Source: Candidatus Villigracilis adiacens
GTDB lineage: Bacteria > Chloroflexota > Anaerolineae > Anaerolineales > Villigracilaceae
Length of the DNA: 64,000 nt
Direction: 5' to 3'
Assembly: GCA_016703605.1 (NCBI GenBank)
Contig: JADJBU010000004.1
Span: forward strand, 124,001-188,000
This document shows, one piece after another, positions 42,659 through 51,438 of the stretch (positions are counted from its first letter, which is position 1; each line of letters opens with the position of its first letter). The position numbers were made by a program, and so were the translations under genes. The notes beneath the pieces are model-generated. The model was not told where the DNA came from. It made no database searches and saw nothing but the letters and a program-made list of their open reading frames with translations.

Positions 42659-43105
42659 CTATTTATCTTGCTTCGACAGATCCAACGTCGAGAAGCGCGC
42701 GTTGTTGGCTTCGGTGTCCTGAAGTTGAGCCATCTGCCCGCTCCAGTCGCCGGGAGTCCACACTTCAAAGTACTCGCCCTGCCCCGCCACAATCAGTTCG
42801 CCGTTTGCAATGCCGAGAAAAGCGCGCAGGTTCTGCGGGACGAGGATGCGCCCGACCTTGTCCACTTCCACCGGGTAGGCGTTGGCGAGGATCAGGCGGC
42901 GCAGCATTCGGGCGGTTGGGTCGGCGAGGTTCATGGCTTCGATGCGTTCATAAACCTGTTTGAAATACGCCTCGGTCAGCACCATCAGGCATTTGTCGAA
43001 ACCCTGTGTAATGAAGGCGCCGCCTTCCAGCAACGAACGATAAGGCGCCGGAATCATCAGGCGTCCTTTATCATCGAGGTTGTGCTGGAACTGACCTAAG
43101 AACAT
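42659..43105 (-). CDS. mraZ: Transcriptional regulator MraZ
   Basis: A 148-residue AbrB-fold DNA-binding protein that autoregulates the dcw operon. Two SpoVT/AbrB-like repeats are visible: HNLDDKGRLMIPAPYRSLL near the start and EVDKVGRILVPQNLRAFLG at ~75-95. Start at MFLGQFQHNLDDKGR (43105), the conserved family N-terminus; an in-frame upstream extension would cover the leader hairpin. AAAGGA lies 13 bases upstream. First gene of the dcw cluster, with its own promoter and three-box operator. Confidence 0.95.
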   Translation of the reverse strand: MFLGQFQHNLDDKGRLMIPAPYRSLLEGGAFITQGFDKCLMVLTEAYFKQVYERIEAMNLADPTARMLRRLILANAYPVEVDKVGRILVPQNLRAFLGIANGELIVAGQGEYFEVWTPGDWSGQMAQLQDTEANNARFSTLDLSKQDK

Positions 43106-43134
43106 TAGTTCTACCAATCCTTTAATGACGCGAA

Positions 43135-43152
43135 CGCCGGAACAATCCGGCG
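43135..43152 (-). other. Leader hairpin upstream of mraZ
   Basis: CGCCGG / CCGGCG with a 6-nt loop lies in the 5' leader between the operator and the mraZ start. No T-tract follows on the coding strand, so it is not a simple terminator. Confidence 0.5.
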
Positions 43153-43156
43153 CTCT

Positions 43157-43181
43157 TACCACTTTCTACCACTTCTTCCCA
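43157..43181 (-). promoter_or_regulatory. MraZ operator: three boxes at 10-bp spacing
   Basis: On the reverse strand TGGGA (43181-43177), TGGTA (43171-43167) and TGGTA (43161-43157) recur every 10 bp just after the -10 box. Known MraZ sites are TGGGN repeats separated by 5 nt; this matches in spacing and nearly in sequence. Confidence 0.85.
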
Positions 43182-43182
43182 C

Positions 43183-43210
43183 ATTATACCCTTTCAAGGG
43201 TAAAAATCAA
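43183..43210 (-). promoter_or_regulatory. dcw operon promoter
   Basis: TTGATT (43210-43205), a 16-bp spacer and a perfect TATAAT (43188-43183), with the MraZ boxes immediately downstream so that bound MraZ would block initiation. Confidence 0.82.
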
Positions 43211-43240
43211 GTGCGGGAAGCCTTTTAGCCTTGCATTTTT

Positions 43241-44191
43241 ATGAGAAAAACTCCGACCTTTTCCCTACTTGAAGCCTCCCGCTGGCAGGATTATGAACTG
43301 CTCGACTCCGGCGACGGCTTAAAACTTGAACGCTTTGGCAAATACACCTTTGCCCGCCCCGAATCCCAGGCGATGTGGAGCCGCGCCCTGCCCCGCTCAG
43401 AGTGGGACCAGGCTCACGGGGTCTTCATCCCCTCTGGAGAAGAGAGCGGCGGTCACTGGCAGTTGAAGAAACGGGTGGACGAGAACTGGGTGATGAGTTA
43501 TCCGCTGCCCTCAGGCATCCCCCTTCGCTTTAATGTGATGACGACTCCCGGTCGTCACCTCGGCGTTTTCCCCGAAGTTGCCGCTCACTGGGACTTTATG
43601 GCAAATGCGATTCACCACAGAGCCCACAGAGAACACGGAGAAAAAACAAACGACTCTGTGAACTCCGTGCCCTCAGTGGTTAATGTTCTCAATCTCTTCG
43701 GCTACACTGGTCTGGCATCCCTCGCCGCCGCCGCCGCTGGCGCATCCGTCACTCATGTGGACGCTTCGAAAAAGTCTGTGGCATGGGCGCGGGAGAATCA
43801 GGAACTCTCCGGCTTGGGAGATCGCCCCATCCGCTGGATCGTGGAAGACGCGCTGAAATACGTCCAGCGTGAAGCCAAACGCGGAGTCAAATACGACGGC
43901 ATCATCCTCGACCCGCCCAAGTTCGGGCGCGGACCGAAGGGCGAGGTCTGGGAAGTCTACAAATCCCTGCCGAATCTTTTGGAAGAAATCCGCAAATGCG
44001 TGAGCGACAATCCCCTGTTCATGATCGTCACCGTTTACGCCGTGCGCGCCTCGGCGATCCACGTTGCGCAAGCCCTGGATGAGATGATGAAAAATTTCGA
44101 TGGCAGGGTCGAAAGCGGCGAGTTGGTCACGCGCGAAAAAAGCGCGGACAGGCTTCTATCGCAGGCGGTGTACGCCAGATGGAGCAGGTAA
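43241..44191 (+). CDS. RlmI-like class I SAM-dependent RNA methyltransferase with repeat-derived insert
   Basis: A 316-residue protein like the C-terminal part of RlmI (23S rRNA m5C methyltransferase), without the PUA domain. Motifs: LNLFGYTGLASLAAAAAGAS (SAM site), VDASKKSVAWARENQELSGL and IILDPPKFGRGPKGEVWEVY, the DPPK catalytic motif. Residues ~125-147 (HRAHREHGEKTNDSVNSVPS and flanks) are encoded by a CACAGAG-type palindromic element and lie between the HLGVFPE segment and the SAM-binding strand, where homologues normally have a short helix. Divergent from the dcw promoter. Target RNA position unknown. Confidence 0.85.
   Translation: MRKTPTFSLLEASRWQDYELLDSGDGLKLERFGKYTFARPESQAMWSRALPRSEWDQAHGVFIPSGEESGGHWQLKKRVDENWVMSYPLPSGIPLRFNVMTTPGRHLGVFPEVAAHWDFMANAIHHRAHREHGEKTNDSVNSVPSVVNVLNLFGYTGLASLAAAAAGASVTHVDASKKSVAWARENQELSGLGDRPIRWIVEDALKYVQREAKRGVKYDGIILDPPKFGRGPKGEVWEVYKSLPNLLEEIRKCVSDNPLFMIVTVYAVRASAIHVAQALDEMMKNFDGRVESGELVTREKSADRLLSQAVYARWSR
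43614..43680. repeat. CACAGAG palindromic element inside the RlmI-like gene
   Basis: Left words CACAGAG, CACAGAG, CACGGAG at 9-bp steps mirror right words CTCTGTG, CTCCGTG, CTCAGTG. The ends ACCACAGAG / CTCAGTGGT differ at one base. It is read in frame as ~22 residues. Confidence 0.85.
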
Positions 44192-44201
44192 CAGAAACCC
44201 C

Positions 44202-45581
44202 ATGACCAAATATTTCAAAACCGCGTTTCGAGCCTGGGTTGCGTTTACCTTTCTCGTCATCGCCAGCCTGATTGCCATTTACCTCCGTAACGGCATGGAC
44301 GGAATCAACCTCTTCATTCAGGAATGGCCCCTCTCCAATCTCGCTGTCACGCTTGCCTCCACGTCTCTCAACTGGTTATTGGCGGGCGCGCTGCTGTACC
44401 TGCTTGCAAACGATAAGATAAACAAAAGCAACCTCTGGCTCACGGCGGGATTTTTCCTCGTGATGTTCGTCTATCTGGGAATCCTGCGCGAACGCCTCCG
44501 CTATGGCGACTATCACTACTACCTCGAAGCCGCGGCAGCCCTCGCCAACGGACAATCTCTCCCAGACACCTATCTCTACCTTCCACTTTGGGCGACCCTG
44601 CTCCGTTTCCTCATCCCCCTTGGCGATCAGGGCTTCATGATCGTCCTCTGGCTCGTCAACATCCTCGCACTTTCCACTTTCTACTTTCTACTCCCCCAAA
44701 TCCTCCAACGCTACAACTTCTCGCAACACCTCTCCATCCTCATCACCGTCCTCTTCCTCCTCGTCAACACCCCGCTGATGCGCACGCTCGGATTTATTCA
44801 AGTCAACCTGCTCACCCTCGACTTGATTCTTCTCAGCCTTCTCGTTTATCCCAAAAACACCTTTCTCTCCGCATTGGCTCTTGCCCTCGCCGTTCATCTC
44901 AAGACTTCGCCCGCAGTGATCGTGCTGGCATTCCTGCTCGAGTTCAACTGGCGGTGGATGCTCTGGTTTGGCGTGAGTTTTCTCGGCATTGGTCTATTCC
45001 CTGCCGTCCTGCACGGCGCGGATATTTACCTGCAATTCATAAACAACACGATTGCGCTTGCACAAATCCCCGACACGAACTTCCACGACACATCCTTCGA
45101 CTCATTCCTGCGCTTCCTCAATCCCTTCTTCGGAATTCCAATCGAAACCACCCGTGTCATGGCGCTTGGCGCAAAGGTTCTTCTTCTCATCGCCACGCTC
45201 TACACAATGGCGCAAAACATCCGCGAGAAATCCTTCTCCAAAGAGAATCGCCCCCTCAACGCCGCACCCGCTCTCTTCATCTTTATGACCCTCGGCTCGC
45301 CCATCGTCTGGGACCATCACGGACTCTTCACCGCGCTGGCTTTCCTGCTCCTGCTCAAACGCATCCAAACGCCGTCTCACTGGACGATCTTTCTCGCCGC
45401 CTACTTCTTCGAGTTCATCCAGCCCTCCTTCGACTTCTTCCCCTGGTCATACGGACGCCTCCTCGCCCCGATGATCATCCTCTGGCTGATGTATGCGACC
45501 CGCAAAAACGAAGAACCTTCGTCCTTCACCACCTCCGCAAATCAATGGCTTACAAAAATTGTCCAACCAACAAGCCTTTAA
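44202..45581 (+). CDS. GT87-like (DUF2029) membrane glycosyltransferase
   Basis: A 459-residue protein with about eleven hydrophobic segments. The loop RYGDYHYYLEAAAALANGQS, followed by DTYLYLPLWATLLRFL, is the family pattern of GT87/DUF2029 enzymes, whose first outer loop holds a conserved Asp and a YxYxP segment. Such GT-C enzymes use polyprenyl-phosphate sugars outside the membrane, often for mannan or glycolipid synthesis. Start at MTKYFKTAF (44202), 10 bp after the methyltransferase stop. A TTTCTAC heptamer trio occurs at 44671-44691 within the coding sequence. First of several adjacent GT-C-like genes. Confidence 0.75.
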   Translation: MTKYFKTAFRAWVAFTFLVIASLIAIYLRNGMDGINLFIQEWPLSNLAVTLASTSLNWLLAGALLYLLANDKINKSNLWLTAGFFLVMFVYLGILRERLRYGDYHYYLEAAAALANGQSLPDTYLYLPLWATLLRFLIPLGDQGFMIVLWLVNILALSTFYFLLPQILQRYNFSQHLSILITVLFLLVNTPLMRTLGFIQVNLLTLDLILLSLLVYPKNTFLSALALALAVHLKTSPAVIVLAFLLEFNWRWMLWFGVSFLGIGLFPAVLHGADIYLQFINNTIALAQIPDTNFHDTSFDSFLRFLNPFFGIPIETTRVMALGAKVLLLIATLYTMAQNIREKSFSKENRPLNAAPALFIFMTLGSPIVWDHHGLFTALAFLLLLKRIQTPSHWTIFLAAYFFEFIQPSFDFFPWSYGRLLAPMIILWLMYATRKNEEPSSFTTSANQWLTKIVQPTSL

Positions 45582-45583
45582 AC

Positions 45584-45608
45584 CTTCGTGTACTTCGTGC
45601 CCTTCGTG
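45584..45608. repeat. Nonamer repeat upstream of the first paralogous glycosyltransferase
   Basis: CTTCGTG recurs three times at 9-bp steps between the 44202 gene and the 45627 gene, flanked by CCTTTAAACC and GGTTAAAGG. It matches one arm of a common palindromic repeat type. Confidence 0.75.
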
Positions 45609-45626
45609 GTTAAAGGTTTAAACACC

Positions 45627-47402
45627 ATGAAGAAATATCTACCCGCCATCATTCTCGCCTGTGTCTTTCTCGCAGGCTTGCTCACCTTCGACCAATATGG
45701 CGAAAGTTGGGATGACCGCTCGCTCCAAAAATACGCCGAAAAATCCATCGCCGCCTACGCCACCTTTCCGCAGGAAGGCGTCGTCAACATCGGGCGCGAA
45801 GACCTCGGCTTTTACGGTCCCTTCTTCGTCATGCTCACCGACTGGGCATCAAAATCATTAAGTACCATCCTGCCATTCTCTCTCCCTGATCTTCGCCATC
45901 TCATTTATTACCTGACCTACTTCGCAGGTATCCTTGCCTTTCACTCCATCGCCAAACGCTTCCTGACTCAACTCCCCGCCCTCGGCGCAACGCTACTCTT
46001 CGCCCTGCAACCCATCCTCTGGGGTCACGCCTTCATCAACCCCAAAGACACCCCCTTTCTTTCCCTCTTTCTGCTTTCCATCTCTTTTGGGATGCAAGCC
46101 TTTGACTCGCTCAAGCCGAATCCACCCATTGACCTTCCCCCCCGCTCGAAACGAATCCTCACGCTTCTGACCGCGCTCTGGCTTGTTTCCATCTTCGGGC
46201 TTTTTATCTTCACCCAAGCCATTCATACCTACATCCAAACCCTCGTCCTCTCCGCCCAATCCGGCAACACGAATATCCTCACCTACATCGCCAAAGACAT
46301 CAACGCCATCCCCTCCGAAACCTACACCCAACGCTACTTCATCCTCTTCCTCCAACTCCGCGCTTTCTACTTTCTACTTTCCACCCTCATCCTTCTCATC
46401 ACCTACTACCGCCACAATTACCAATTACCAATTACCTTAATCGCCATCCTCCCCGCCGCCCTCCTGCTCGGATTCACCACCTCCACCCGCATCCTCGGAC
46501 CGTTCGCAGGATTGCTCATCACGTATTACGCATTGCGCACCAAAGGCAAATCTGTCCTTCCTGCTCTCGCCATGTACTCCGTCGTCGCCATGATCTTCAC
46601 CTACCTCTCCTGGCCCTACCTGTGGACGAATCCGATTCCAAGATTTTTTGAGAGCCTCAGAGAAATGTCTTTCTATCCCTGGCTGGGCGGAGTGGTCTTC
46701 AACGGCGAACTCTATCAATCCACCAATCTGCCAATCTCCTACCTCCCAACCCTGCTCGCCATTCAGTTGACCGAACCGGTCTGGTTGTTGTCTCTGGCTG
46801 GATGGATGGTATCAATTCAAAACAAGTCAAAGAAGCGGACTCTCGGCCAACTCTCGCTGTTATGGTTCGTCATCCCGCTGGCTGCGTTCATCGTTTTGCG
46901 TGTTGCGCTCTACGATAACTTCCGCCAGATTCTTTTCATCCTGCCGCCGATATTCCTCATGGCGGGCGTTGCCTTTGAAGCCATAAAGAATGTAAAATGG
47001 CAGGCCGCGTTGATCGCGTTGAGTCTGCTGCCCGGCGTTCTGGGAATCGTCTCACTGCATCCGTACGAATACATTTACTACAATCAATTCGTCGGCGGCG
47101 TAAACGACCGCTTTGAAACCGACTATTGGGCGACATCCTATCGCGAGGCGGCGGAGGTTGTGAACGGCGTCGCTTCGCCGAATGCGAATATTTGGGTCGA
47201 AGGACCGGCGCAACTGTTCTCGTTATTTGCCCGTGAAGATTTGAAAATTTATTCGACGGGCGAAACGGAACGCGCCGGGTCGTACGAATATGTTGTGACC
47301 ATTGCCCGCTACGGCTTTGAAGATTCTGTATATCCCGATGCGCAAACGGTTCATGTGATCGAACGCGGCGGCGCGGTATTGACCGTCATCAAAAAACCTT
47401 GA
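45627..47402 (+). CDS. GT-C-type membrane glycosyltransferase (PMT-like), paralogue 1
   Basis: A 591-residue protein with ~11 membrane segments. The first outer loop contains YGESWDD with an acidic pair in the usual GT-C catalytic position, then FYGPFFVMLTD, DLRHLIYYLTY and the distinctive QPILWGHAFINPKDTPFLSLF. The C-terminal soluble part has LHPYEYIYYNQFVGG and TDYWATSYREAAEVVN. I recognise this as a GT39/PMT-like exported-sugar transferase family but cannot name donor or acceptor. TTTCTAC (46364-46384) and AATTACC (46416-46436) heptamer trios are coding. The next gene is a full-length paralogue 1 bp downstream. Confidence 0.75.
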   Translation: MKKYLPAIILACVFLAGLLTFDQYGESWDDRSLQKYAEKSIAAYATFPQEGVVNIGREDLGFYGPFFVMLTDWASKSLSTILPFSLPDLRHLIYYLTYFAGILAFHSIAKRFLTQLPALGATLLFALQPILWGHAFINPKDTPFLSLFLLSISFGMQAFDSLKPNPPIDLPPRSKRILTLLTALWLVSIFGLFIFTQAIHTYIQTLVLSAQSGNTNILTYIAKDINAIPSETYTQRYFILFLQLRAFYFLLSTLILLITYYRHNYQLPITLIAILPAALLLGFTTSTRILGPFAGLLITYYALRTKGKSVLPALAMYSVVAMIFTYLSWPYLWTNPIPRFFESLREMSFYPWLGGVVFNGELYQSTNLPISYLPTLLAIQLTEPVWLLSLAGWMVSIQNKSKKRTLGQLSLLWFVIPLAAFIVLRVALYDNFRQILFILPPIFLMAGVAFEAIKNVKWQAALIALSLLPGVLGIVSLHPYEYIYYNQFVGGVNDRFETDYWATSYREAAEVVNGVASPNANIWVEGPAQLFSLFAREDLKIYSTGETERAGSYEYVVTIARYGFEDSVYPDAQTVHVIERGGAVLTVIKKP

Positions 47403-47403
47403 T

Positions 47404-49359
47404 ATGAAGATTGTGTTTATTGTGAATGAAGGTTTGAAAAGACAAAACCTTTGGGTGTTGTCTTTGTTTTTTGTCTGCCTGCTGGCGGGTCTTTTCATGT
47501 TCAACGACTACGGCGCGAGTTGGGACGAAAACATCATGCAGGTCTATGCCGACCAGTCGCTAAAGAATTATGCGGAATGGCGCGAACAGGGCGGGGTCAA
47601 ACTCGAGCATGAGACCTTGCAGTATTACGGTCCCTTTTTCATGATGACGGTTCAAACGGCTTCCCGATTTTTAGACGGGATATCTCAAACCAATATCGCG
47701 GACTTGCGCCACCTGGTTTATTTCCTCGTTTACTTTGCAAGTATTGTCGCGTTCCATACCATCGCCCGCCGCTGGTTTGACCCGCTTTCCTCCATCGGCG
47801 CGACGTTTCTGTATGCATTCCAGCCGCTTCTGTGGGGACATGCCTTCATCAACCCCAAAGATGCGCCCTTCATGTCGTTGATGGTCATCAGCATCGCGGC
47901 GGGACTCAAAATGGGCGACGCCATTCATGCCCTGCCCGATTCGGAACTCTCTTCGACCAAGCCGCGCGTGTGGACGATTTCCCTGGTCTGGCTGGCTTCT
48001 GTACTGGTTCTTTTTTTGTTTACACCGGCAGCACACAACCTCATCACGGAACTTGTCGTTGCGGCAAAGGCGGGCGAGACAAATATTATCTCGATGCTTG
48101 CCACAAAACTGGATCAGGTTCCTGCAAAAGTTTATATTGAACGCTATTTTGTTTTGTTTCTGAGAGCGCGCACCGTTTACACGGGGTTATCCTTTGCCTT
48201 CATTCTTTATTCCTGGTATCGCACCCAGCCGATCTTGTTGAAAATGCTGGCAATCGTTTTCATCCCTGCGCTCTTGTTGGGCTTTACAACCTCCACGCGG
48301 GTGCTGGGACCCTTCGCCGGGGTCATCGTTGCGTATTTCCTGCTTCGCAAAGCGCCGCGGCTTGTATCTACTCAGCGGCTTGTCATTTCGACGAGCGAAG
48401 CGAGGAGAAATCCTGGGAAACGCCAAAAAGATTTCTCGTGGCGCCTCGCGCCGCTCGAAATGACAATCGGGAATGAGCAGGCTGGGCAGTTACCGCGGAT
48501 TTCTTTTATAGCGCTGGTGATGTACGCGCTCGTCGCCGTGACTGCGGCATATCTCACCTGGCCCTTCCTGTGGACAGACCCGGCAGGCAACCTGCTGGCG
48601 AGCGTGCAGAAAATGTCCGCGTTTCCGTGGGCGGGCGACGTGTTGTTCAATGGGAATTTCTACAAAGCGCCCGATATTCCTTTTGTGTACCTGCCGGTTT
48701 TGTTGTTTTACCAAATGACCGAGCCGGTCTGGGGGCTGGCTGCCCTCGGCTTGGGCATTTCGCTTTTCAGCAACAAACGAAAACCGGACCTGGTCGTTTT
48801 ATTTTCCCTTTGGTTTCTTTTGCCGTTTTTGTATCTCTTTTTGAGTAACGCCATTCTCTTCGATAATTTCAGGCATGTCCTGTTCATTCTGCCTTCGGTC
48901 TTTCTCATGGCGGGGAGTGTTTTTGAAAGAATCGCCAAAACGAGCTGGCGGATTGCCGTCATCCTTTTTTGTATTTTGCCGGGGATTTTTGGTATTATCT
49001 CTCTTCATCCCTATGAGTATGCCTACTACAATCAATTCATCGGCGGACTCAAAGGGGCGCAGGGACGTTTTGAAACCGAATACTGGCTGACGTCCTTTCG
49101 CGAGGCGGCGGAATACGTCAACCAAAACGCCTCTCCCGGCGCCGGTATCTGGATCGAAGGACCCGGACATGTTTTTTCGCCGTTTGCGCGCGACGACCTG
49201 AAGATCAACTCGTGGAGTTCCGAAGACCCCGTGGATCATTATGAATACGTGGTGGCGTCCTACCGCTATATTTCAAATGAAACCGCCCAGCCGGATGCGG
49301 AAGTTGTGTATAAAATCGTCCGTGACGATGTGGTGCTGGCTGTCATAAGAAAACCATAA
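47404..49359 (+). CDS. GT-C-type membrane glycosyltransferase (PMT-like), paralogue 2 with in-frame MITE
   Basis: 651 residues, collinear with its upstream neighbour: NDYGASWDENIMQVYADQSL, YYGPFFMMTVQTASRFLDG, LRHLVYFLVYFASIVAF, QPLLWGHAFINPKDAPFMSL, TTSTRVLGPFAGVIVAYFLL and LHPYEYAYYNQFIGG all align. Residues 321-366 derive from a MITE plus one target duplication (138 bp); deleting them restores an ungapped match to the paralogue. The insert lies in a loop between two membrane segments, just after FLLRKAPRL, and adds a basic stretch (SEARRNPGKRQKDFSWRL). The gene follows its paralogue after a 1-bp gap and is likely coupled. Whether the insert is tolerated in the mature protein is unknown. 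Confidence 0.78.
   Translation: MKIVFIVNEGLKRQNLWVLSLFFVCLLAGLFMFNDYGASWDENIMQVYADQSLKNYAEWREQGGVKLEHETLQYYGPFFMMTVQTASRFLDGISQTNIADLRHLVYFLVYFASIVAFHTIARRWFDPLSSIGATFLYAFQPLLWGHAFINPKDAPFMSLMVISIAAGLKMGDAIHALPDSELSSTKPRVWTISLVWLASVLVLFLFTPAAHNLITELVVAAKAGETNIISMLATKLDQVPAKVYIERYFVLFLRARTVYTGLSFAFILYSWYRTQPILLKMLAIVFIPALLLGFTTSTRVLGPFAGVIVAYFLLRKAPRLVSTQRLVISTSEARRNPGKRQKDFSWRLAPLEMTIGNEQAGQLPRISFIALVMYALVAVTAAYLTWPFLWTDPAGNLLASVQKMSAFPWAGDVLFNGNFYKAPDIPFVYLPVLLFYQMTEPVWGLAALGLGISLFSNKRKPDLVVLFSLWFLLPFLYLFLSNAILFDNFRHVLFILPSVFLMAGSVFERIAKTSWRIAVILFCILPGIFGIISLHPYEYAYYNQFIGGLKGAQGRFETEYWLTSFREAAEYVNQNASPGAGIWIEGPGHVFSPFARDDLKINSWSSEDPVDHYEYVVASYRYISNETAQPDAEVVYKIVRDDVVLAVIRKP
48364..48493. mobile_element. 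MITE-like element family 1, copy 3, inside a coding sequence
   Basis: 130 bp from GTATCTACTCAG to CTGGGCAGTTAC. The flanking duplication is CGCGGCTT (48356-48363) and CGCGGATT (48494-48501), 7 of 8 matching. Element plus one duplication equals 138 bp, a multiple of three, with no stop in the host frame. Confidence 0.92.
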
Positions 49360-49406
49360 ACAGGATAACCGGCTTTCTCTAAAGCCGCCTGATATGCGTA
49401 AAAAAA

Positions 49407-49529
49407 GTAACTGCTCAGCGGCTTGTCATTTCGACGAGCGCCAGCGAGGAGAAATCCAGCACAATATTGAGAAAGATTTCTCGCTGCCGCTCGAAATGAC
49501 AATCGAGAACGAGCAGGTTGAGCGGTTAC
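49407..49529. mobile_element. MITE-like element family 1, copy 4
   Basis: 123 bp from GTAACTGCTCAG to TTGAGCGGTTAC, flanked by A7 on both sides. It shares CGGCTTGTCATTTC and the GACAATCG...GAGCAGG right side with copy 3, so the two form a subfamily. It ends 21 bp before the start codon of the homocysteine methyltransferase gene. Confidence 0.9.
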
Positions 49530-49550
49530 AAAAAAATTGAAAGAGAAACC

Positions 49551-51392
49551 ATGAACCTGCTTGAACTTTTGAACCAAAAAACCCTGCTCGCTGACGGCGC
49601 GATGGGAACCATGCTGCACGCGCGCGGAATCGGCTTCGACCAGTGCTTCGACGAGTTGAACCTGACCAGCCCCGCCGTCGTCGCTGAGATTCACCGCGCC
49701 TACATCGAAGCGGGCGCGGATATCGTCATCACCAACACCTTCAGCGCGAACCGTTTCAAATTGTCCAAGCACGGCTTGCAGGACGATGTCGCCGCGATCA
49801 ACCGCGCGGGCGTGGAACTGGCAAAGCGCGTCGTCGCCGCATCGTTCAAGGATGTGCTGATCGCCGGGGACGTCGGTCCGCTTGGGGTGAGAATCGCCCC
49901 GTATGGAAGAGTCAAGCCCGAGGAGGCGCGAGAGGCGTTTGCGGAGCAGATCAAAGCCCTCGCAGAGGCGGGCGCGGACGTCGTCATCGCCGAAACCATC
50001 TCCGACCTGTACGAAATCCACGAGGCGATCCGAGCCGCGAAGGGAAACACATCCCTGCCTGTCATCGCCACGATTACGTTTACACGCGACGACCGCACCC
50101 TGCTGGGCGACGACCCGGTCAAGGTGGCGCATCGTCTCGCATCCTCCGGCGCGGACGTGATCGGAGTCAACTGCTCCGGCGGACCTTCGCAACTGCTGCG
50201 CATCCTCAAACAGATGCGGCAAGCCGAACCGAACGCGAAGTTCTGGGTCAAGCCGAACGCGGGCTGGCCCGAGCAGGTCAGCGGACGCATCATGTATCCC
50301 GCCGACGCGGATTATTTCGGCGAGTACGCGCTTCAGTTCCGCGAGGCGGGCGCGAACGTGGTGGGCGGATGCTGCGGCACGACGCCCCAGCACATCGCCG
50401 CGATGCGAAAATCGCTCGACGCTTCGCCGACGTTTTCGATCACGGAGATTTCAATCCAACCCGAAGACGAGATCACCGCCGAACCCGCCGATCAACCGAC
50501 CCAACTTGCTCAAAGACTTTCAGAAAAGAAATTCACCGTCTGCGTCGAAATGAGTCCCCCGCGCGGACTTTCGACTCATAAACTTCTGGCAGGCGCATCA
50601 TTGCTTCAAGACTCCGGCGCGAACATCATCAACGTCGCCGACAGTCCGCTGGCGCGGATGCGCATGTCTGCCTGGGCGGTGTGCGATGTCGTGCAAAGAA
50701 CATTGGGCGTTGAAACAACCCTGCACTTCCCCACGCGCGGACGCAACCTTCTGCGCGTGCAAGGCGACCTGCTCGCCGCGCACGCCATCGGCTTGCGAAA
50801 CGTCTTCGTCGTCATGGGCGACCCGACCTCCATCGGCGATTATCCCGAAGCGATGGACAACTACGACCTCGTCCCATCGGGTTTGATCAAACTCATCAAA
50901 CAGGGCTTCAACATGGGCGTGGATCATTCCGGCACCAGCATCGGTCAGCCCACGAACTTCTTCGTCGGCGCGGCGCTCAACCTTTGCCCGCAGGACATGG
51001 ACACCGAAGTCAAGAACCTGCATCGCAAGATCAAAGCCGGGACCGATTTCTTCTTAACCCAACCCATCTACAGTCCCGATGACGGACCGAAACTCATCGA
51101 AGCCTACGAAGCCAAACATGGCAAACTTCACCAGCCCATTCTCGCGGGCATCCTGCCATTGGTCAGCGCCAAGCACGCCAGCTTTTTACATCACGAAGTC
51201 CCCGGCATCTTCATCCCCGACGAATCGCGCGCGCGCATCGAAGCCGCCAAAGACGGCGCGGCAAAAGTCGGCGCGGAACTCGCCGTCGAACTGATTCAAA
51301 AAATCAAAGGCTGGGCGAGCGGCATTTACATGATGCCCCAATTCCACCGCTACGACCAGGCATCCGAGATCATTGTGGCGGTTAAAGAATAA
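49551..51392 (+). CDS. Bifunctional homocysteine S-methyltransferase / 5,10-methylene-THF reductase
   Basis: A 613-residue YitJ-type fusion. Residues ~1-295 are a homocysteine S-methyltransferase barrel: LLADGAMGTMLHARG, ADIVITNTFSANRFKLSKHG, and zinc ligands in GVNCSGGPSQL and GGCCGTTPQHIAAM. Residues ~325-613 are a MetF-type reductase: FTVCVEMSPPRG, NIINVADSPLARMRMSAWA, NVFVVMGDPTSIGDYP and DFFLTQPIYSPDDGPKLIEA. The fusion would make methyl-THF or use a methyl donor for methionine regeneration. Start chosen at the ATG followed by NLLELLNQK; a MITE ends just upstream. Confidence 0.93.
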   Translation: MNLLELLNQKTLLADGAMGTMLHARGIGFDQCFDELNLTSPAVVAEIHRAYIEAGADIVITNTFSANRFKLSKHGLQDDVAAINRAGVELAKRVVAASFKDVLIAGDVGPLGVRIAPYGRVKPEEAREAFAEQIKALAEAGADVVIAETISDLYEIHEAIRAAKGNTSLPVIATITFTRDDRTLLGDDPVKVAHRLASSGADVIGVNCSGGPSQLLRILKQMRQAEPNAKFWVKPNAGWPEQVSGRIMYPADADYFGEYALQFREAGANVVGGCCGTTPQHIAAMRKSLDASPTFSITEISIQPEDEITAEPADQPTQLAQRLSEKKFTVCVEMSPPRGLSTHKLLAGASLLQDSGANIINVADSPLARMRMSAWAVCDVVQRTLGVETTLHFPTRGRNLLRVQGDLLAAHAIGLRNVFVVMGDPTSIGDYPEAMDNYDLVPSGLIKLIKQGFNMGVDHSGTSIGQPTNFFVGAALNLCPQDMDTEVKNLHRKIKAGTDFFLTQPIYSPDDGPKLIEAYEAKHGKLHQPILAGILPLVSAKHASFLHHEVPGIFIPDESRARIEAAKDGAAKVGAELAVELIQKIKGWASGIYMMPQFHRYDQASEIIVAVKE

Positions 51393-51395
51393 ACA

Positions 51396-51428
51396 AGGTG
51401 ACAGTCACCTCGCAGGTGACTGTCACCT
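51396..51428. terminator. Strong hairpin with self-complementary arms after the methionine gene
   Basis: A 15-bp perfect stem AGGTGACAGTCACCT / AGGTGACTGTCACCT around CGC. Each arm can also fold on itself. There is no T-tract, so it may be a repeat or mRNA stabiliser rather than a terminator. Its core recurs at 59182-59216. Confidence 0.6.
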
Positions 51429-51438
51429 GAACAAACGT

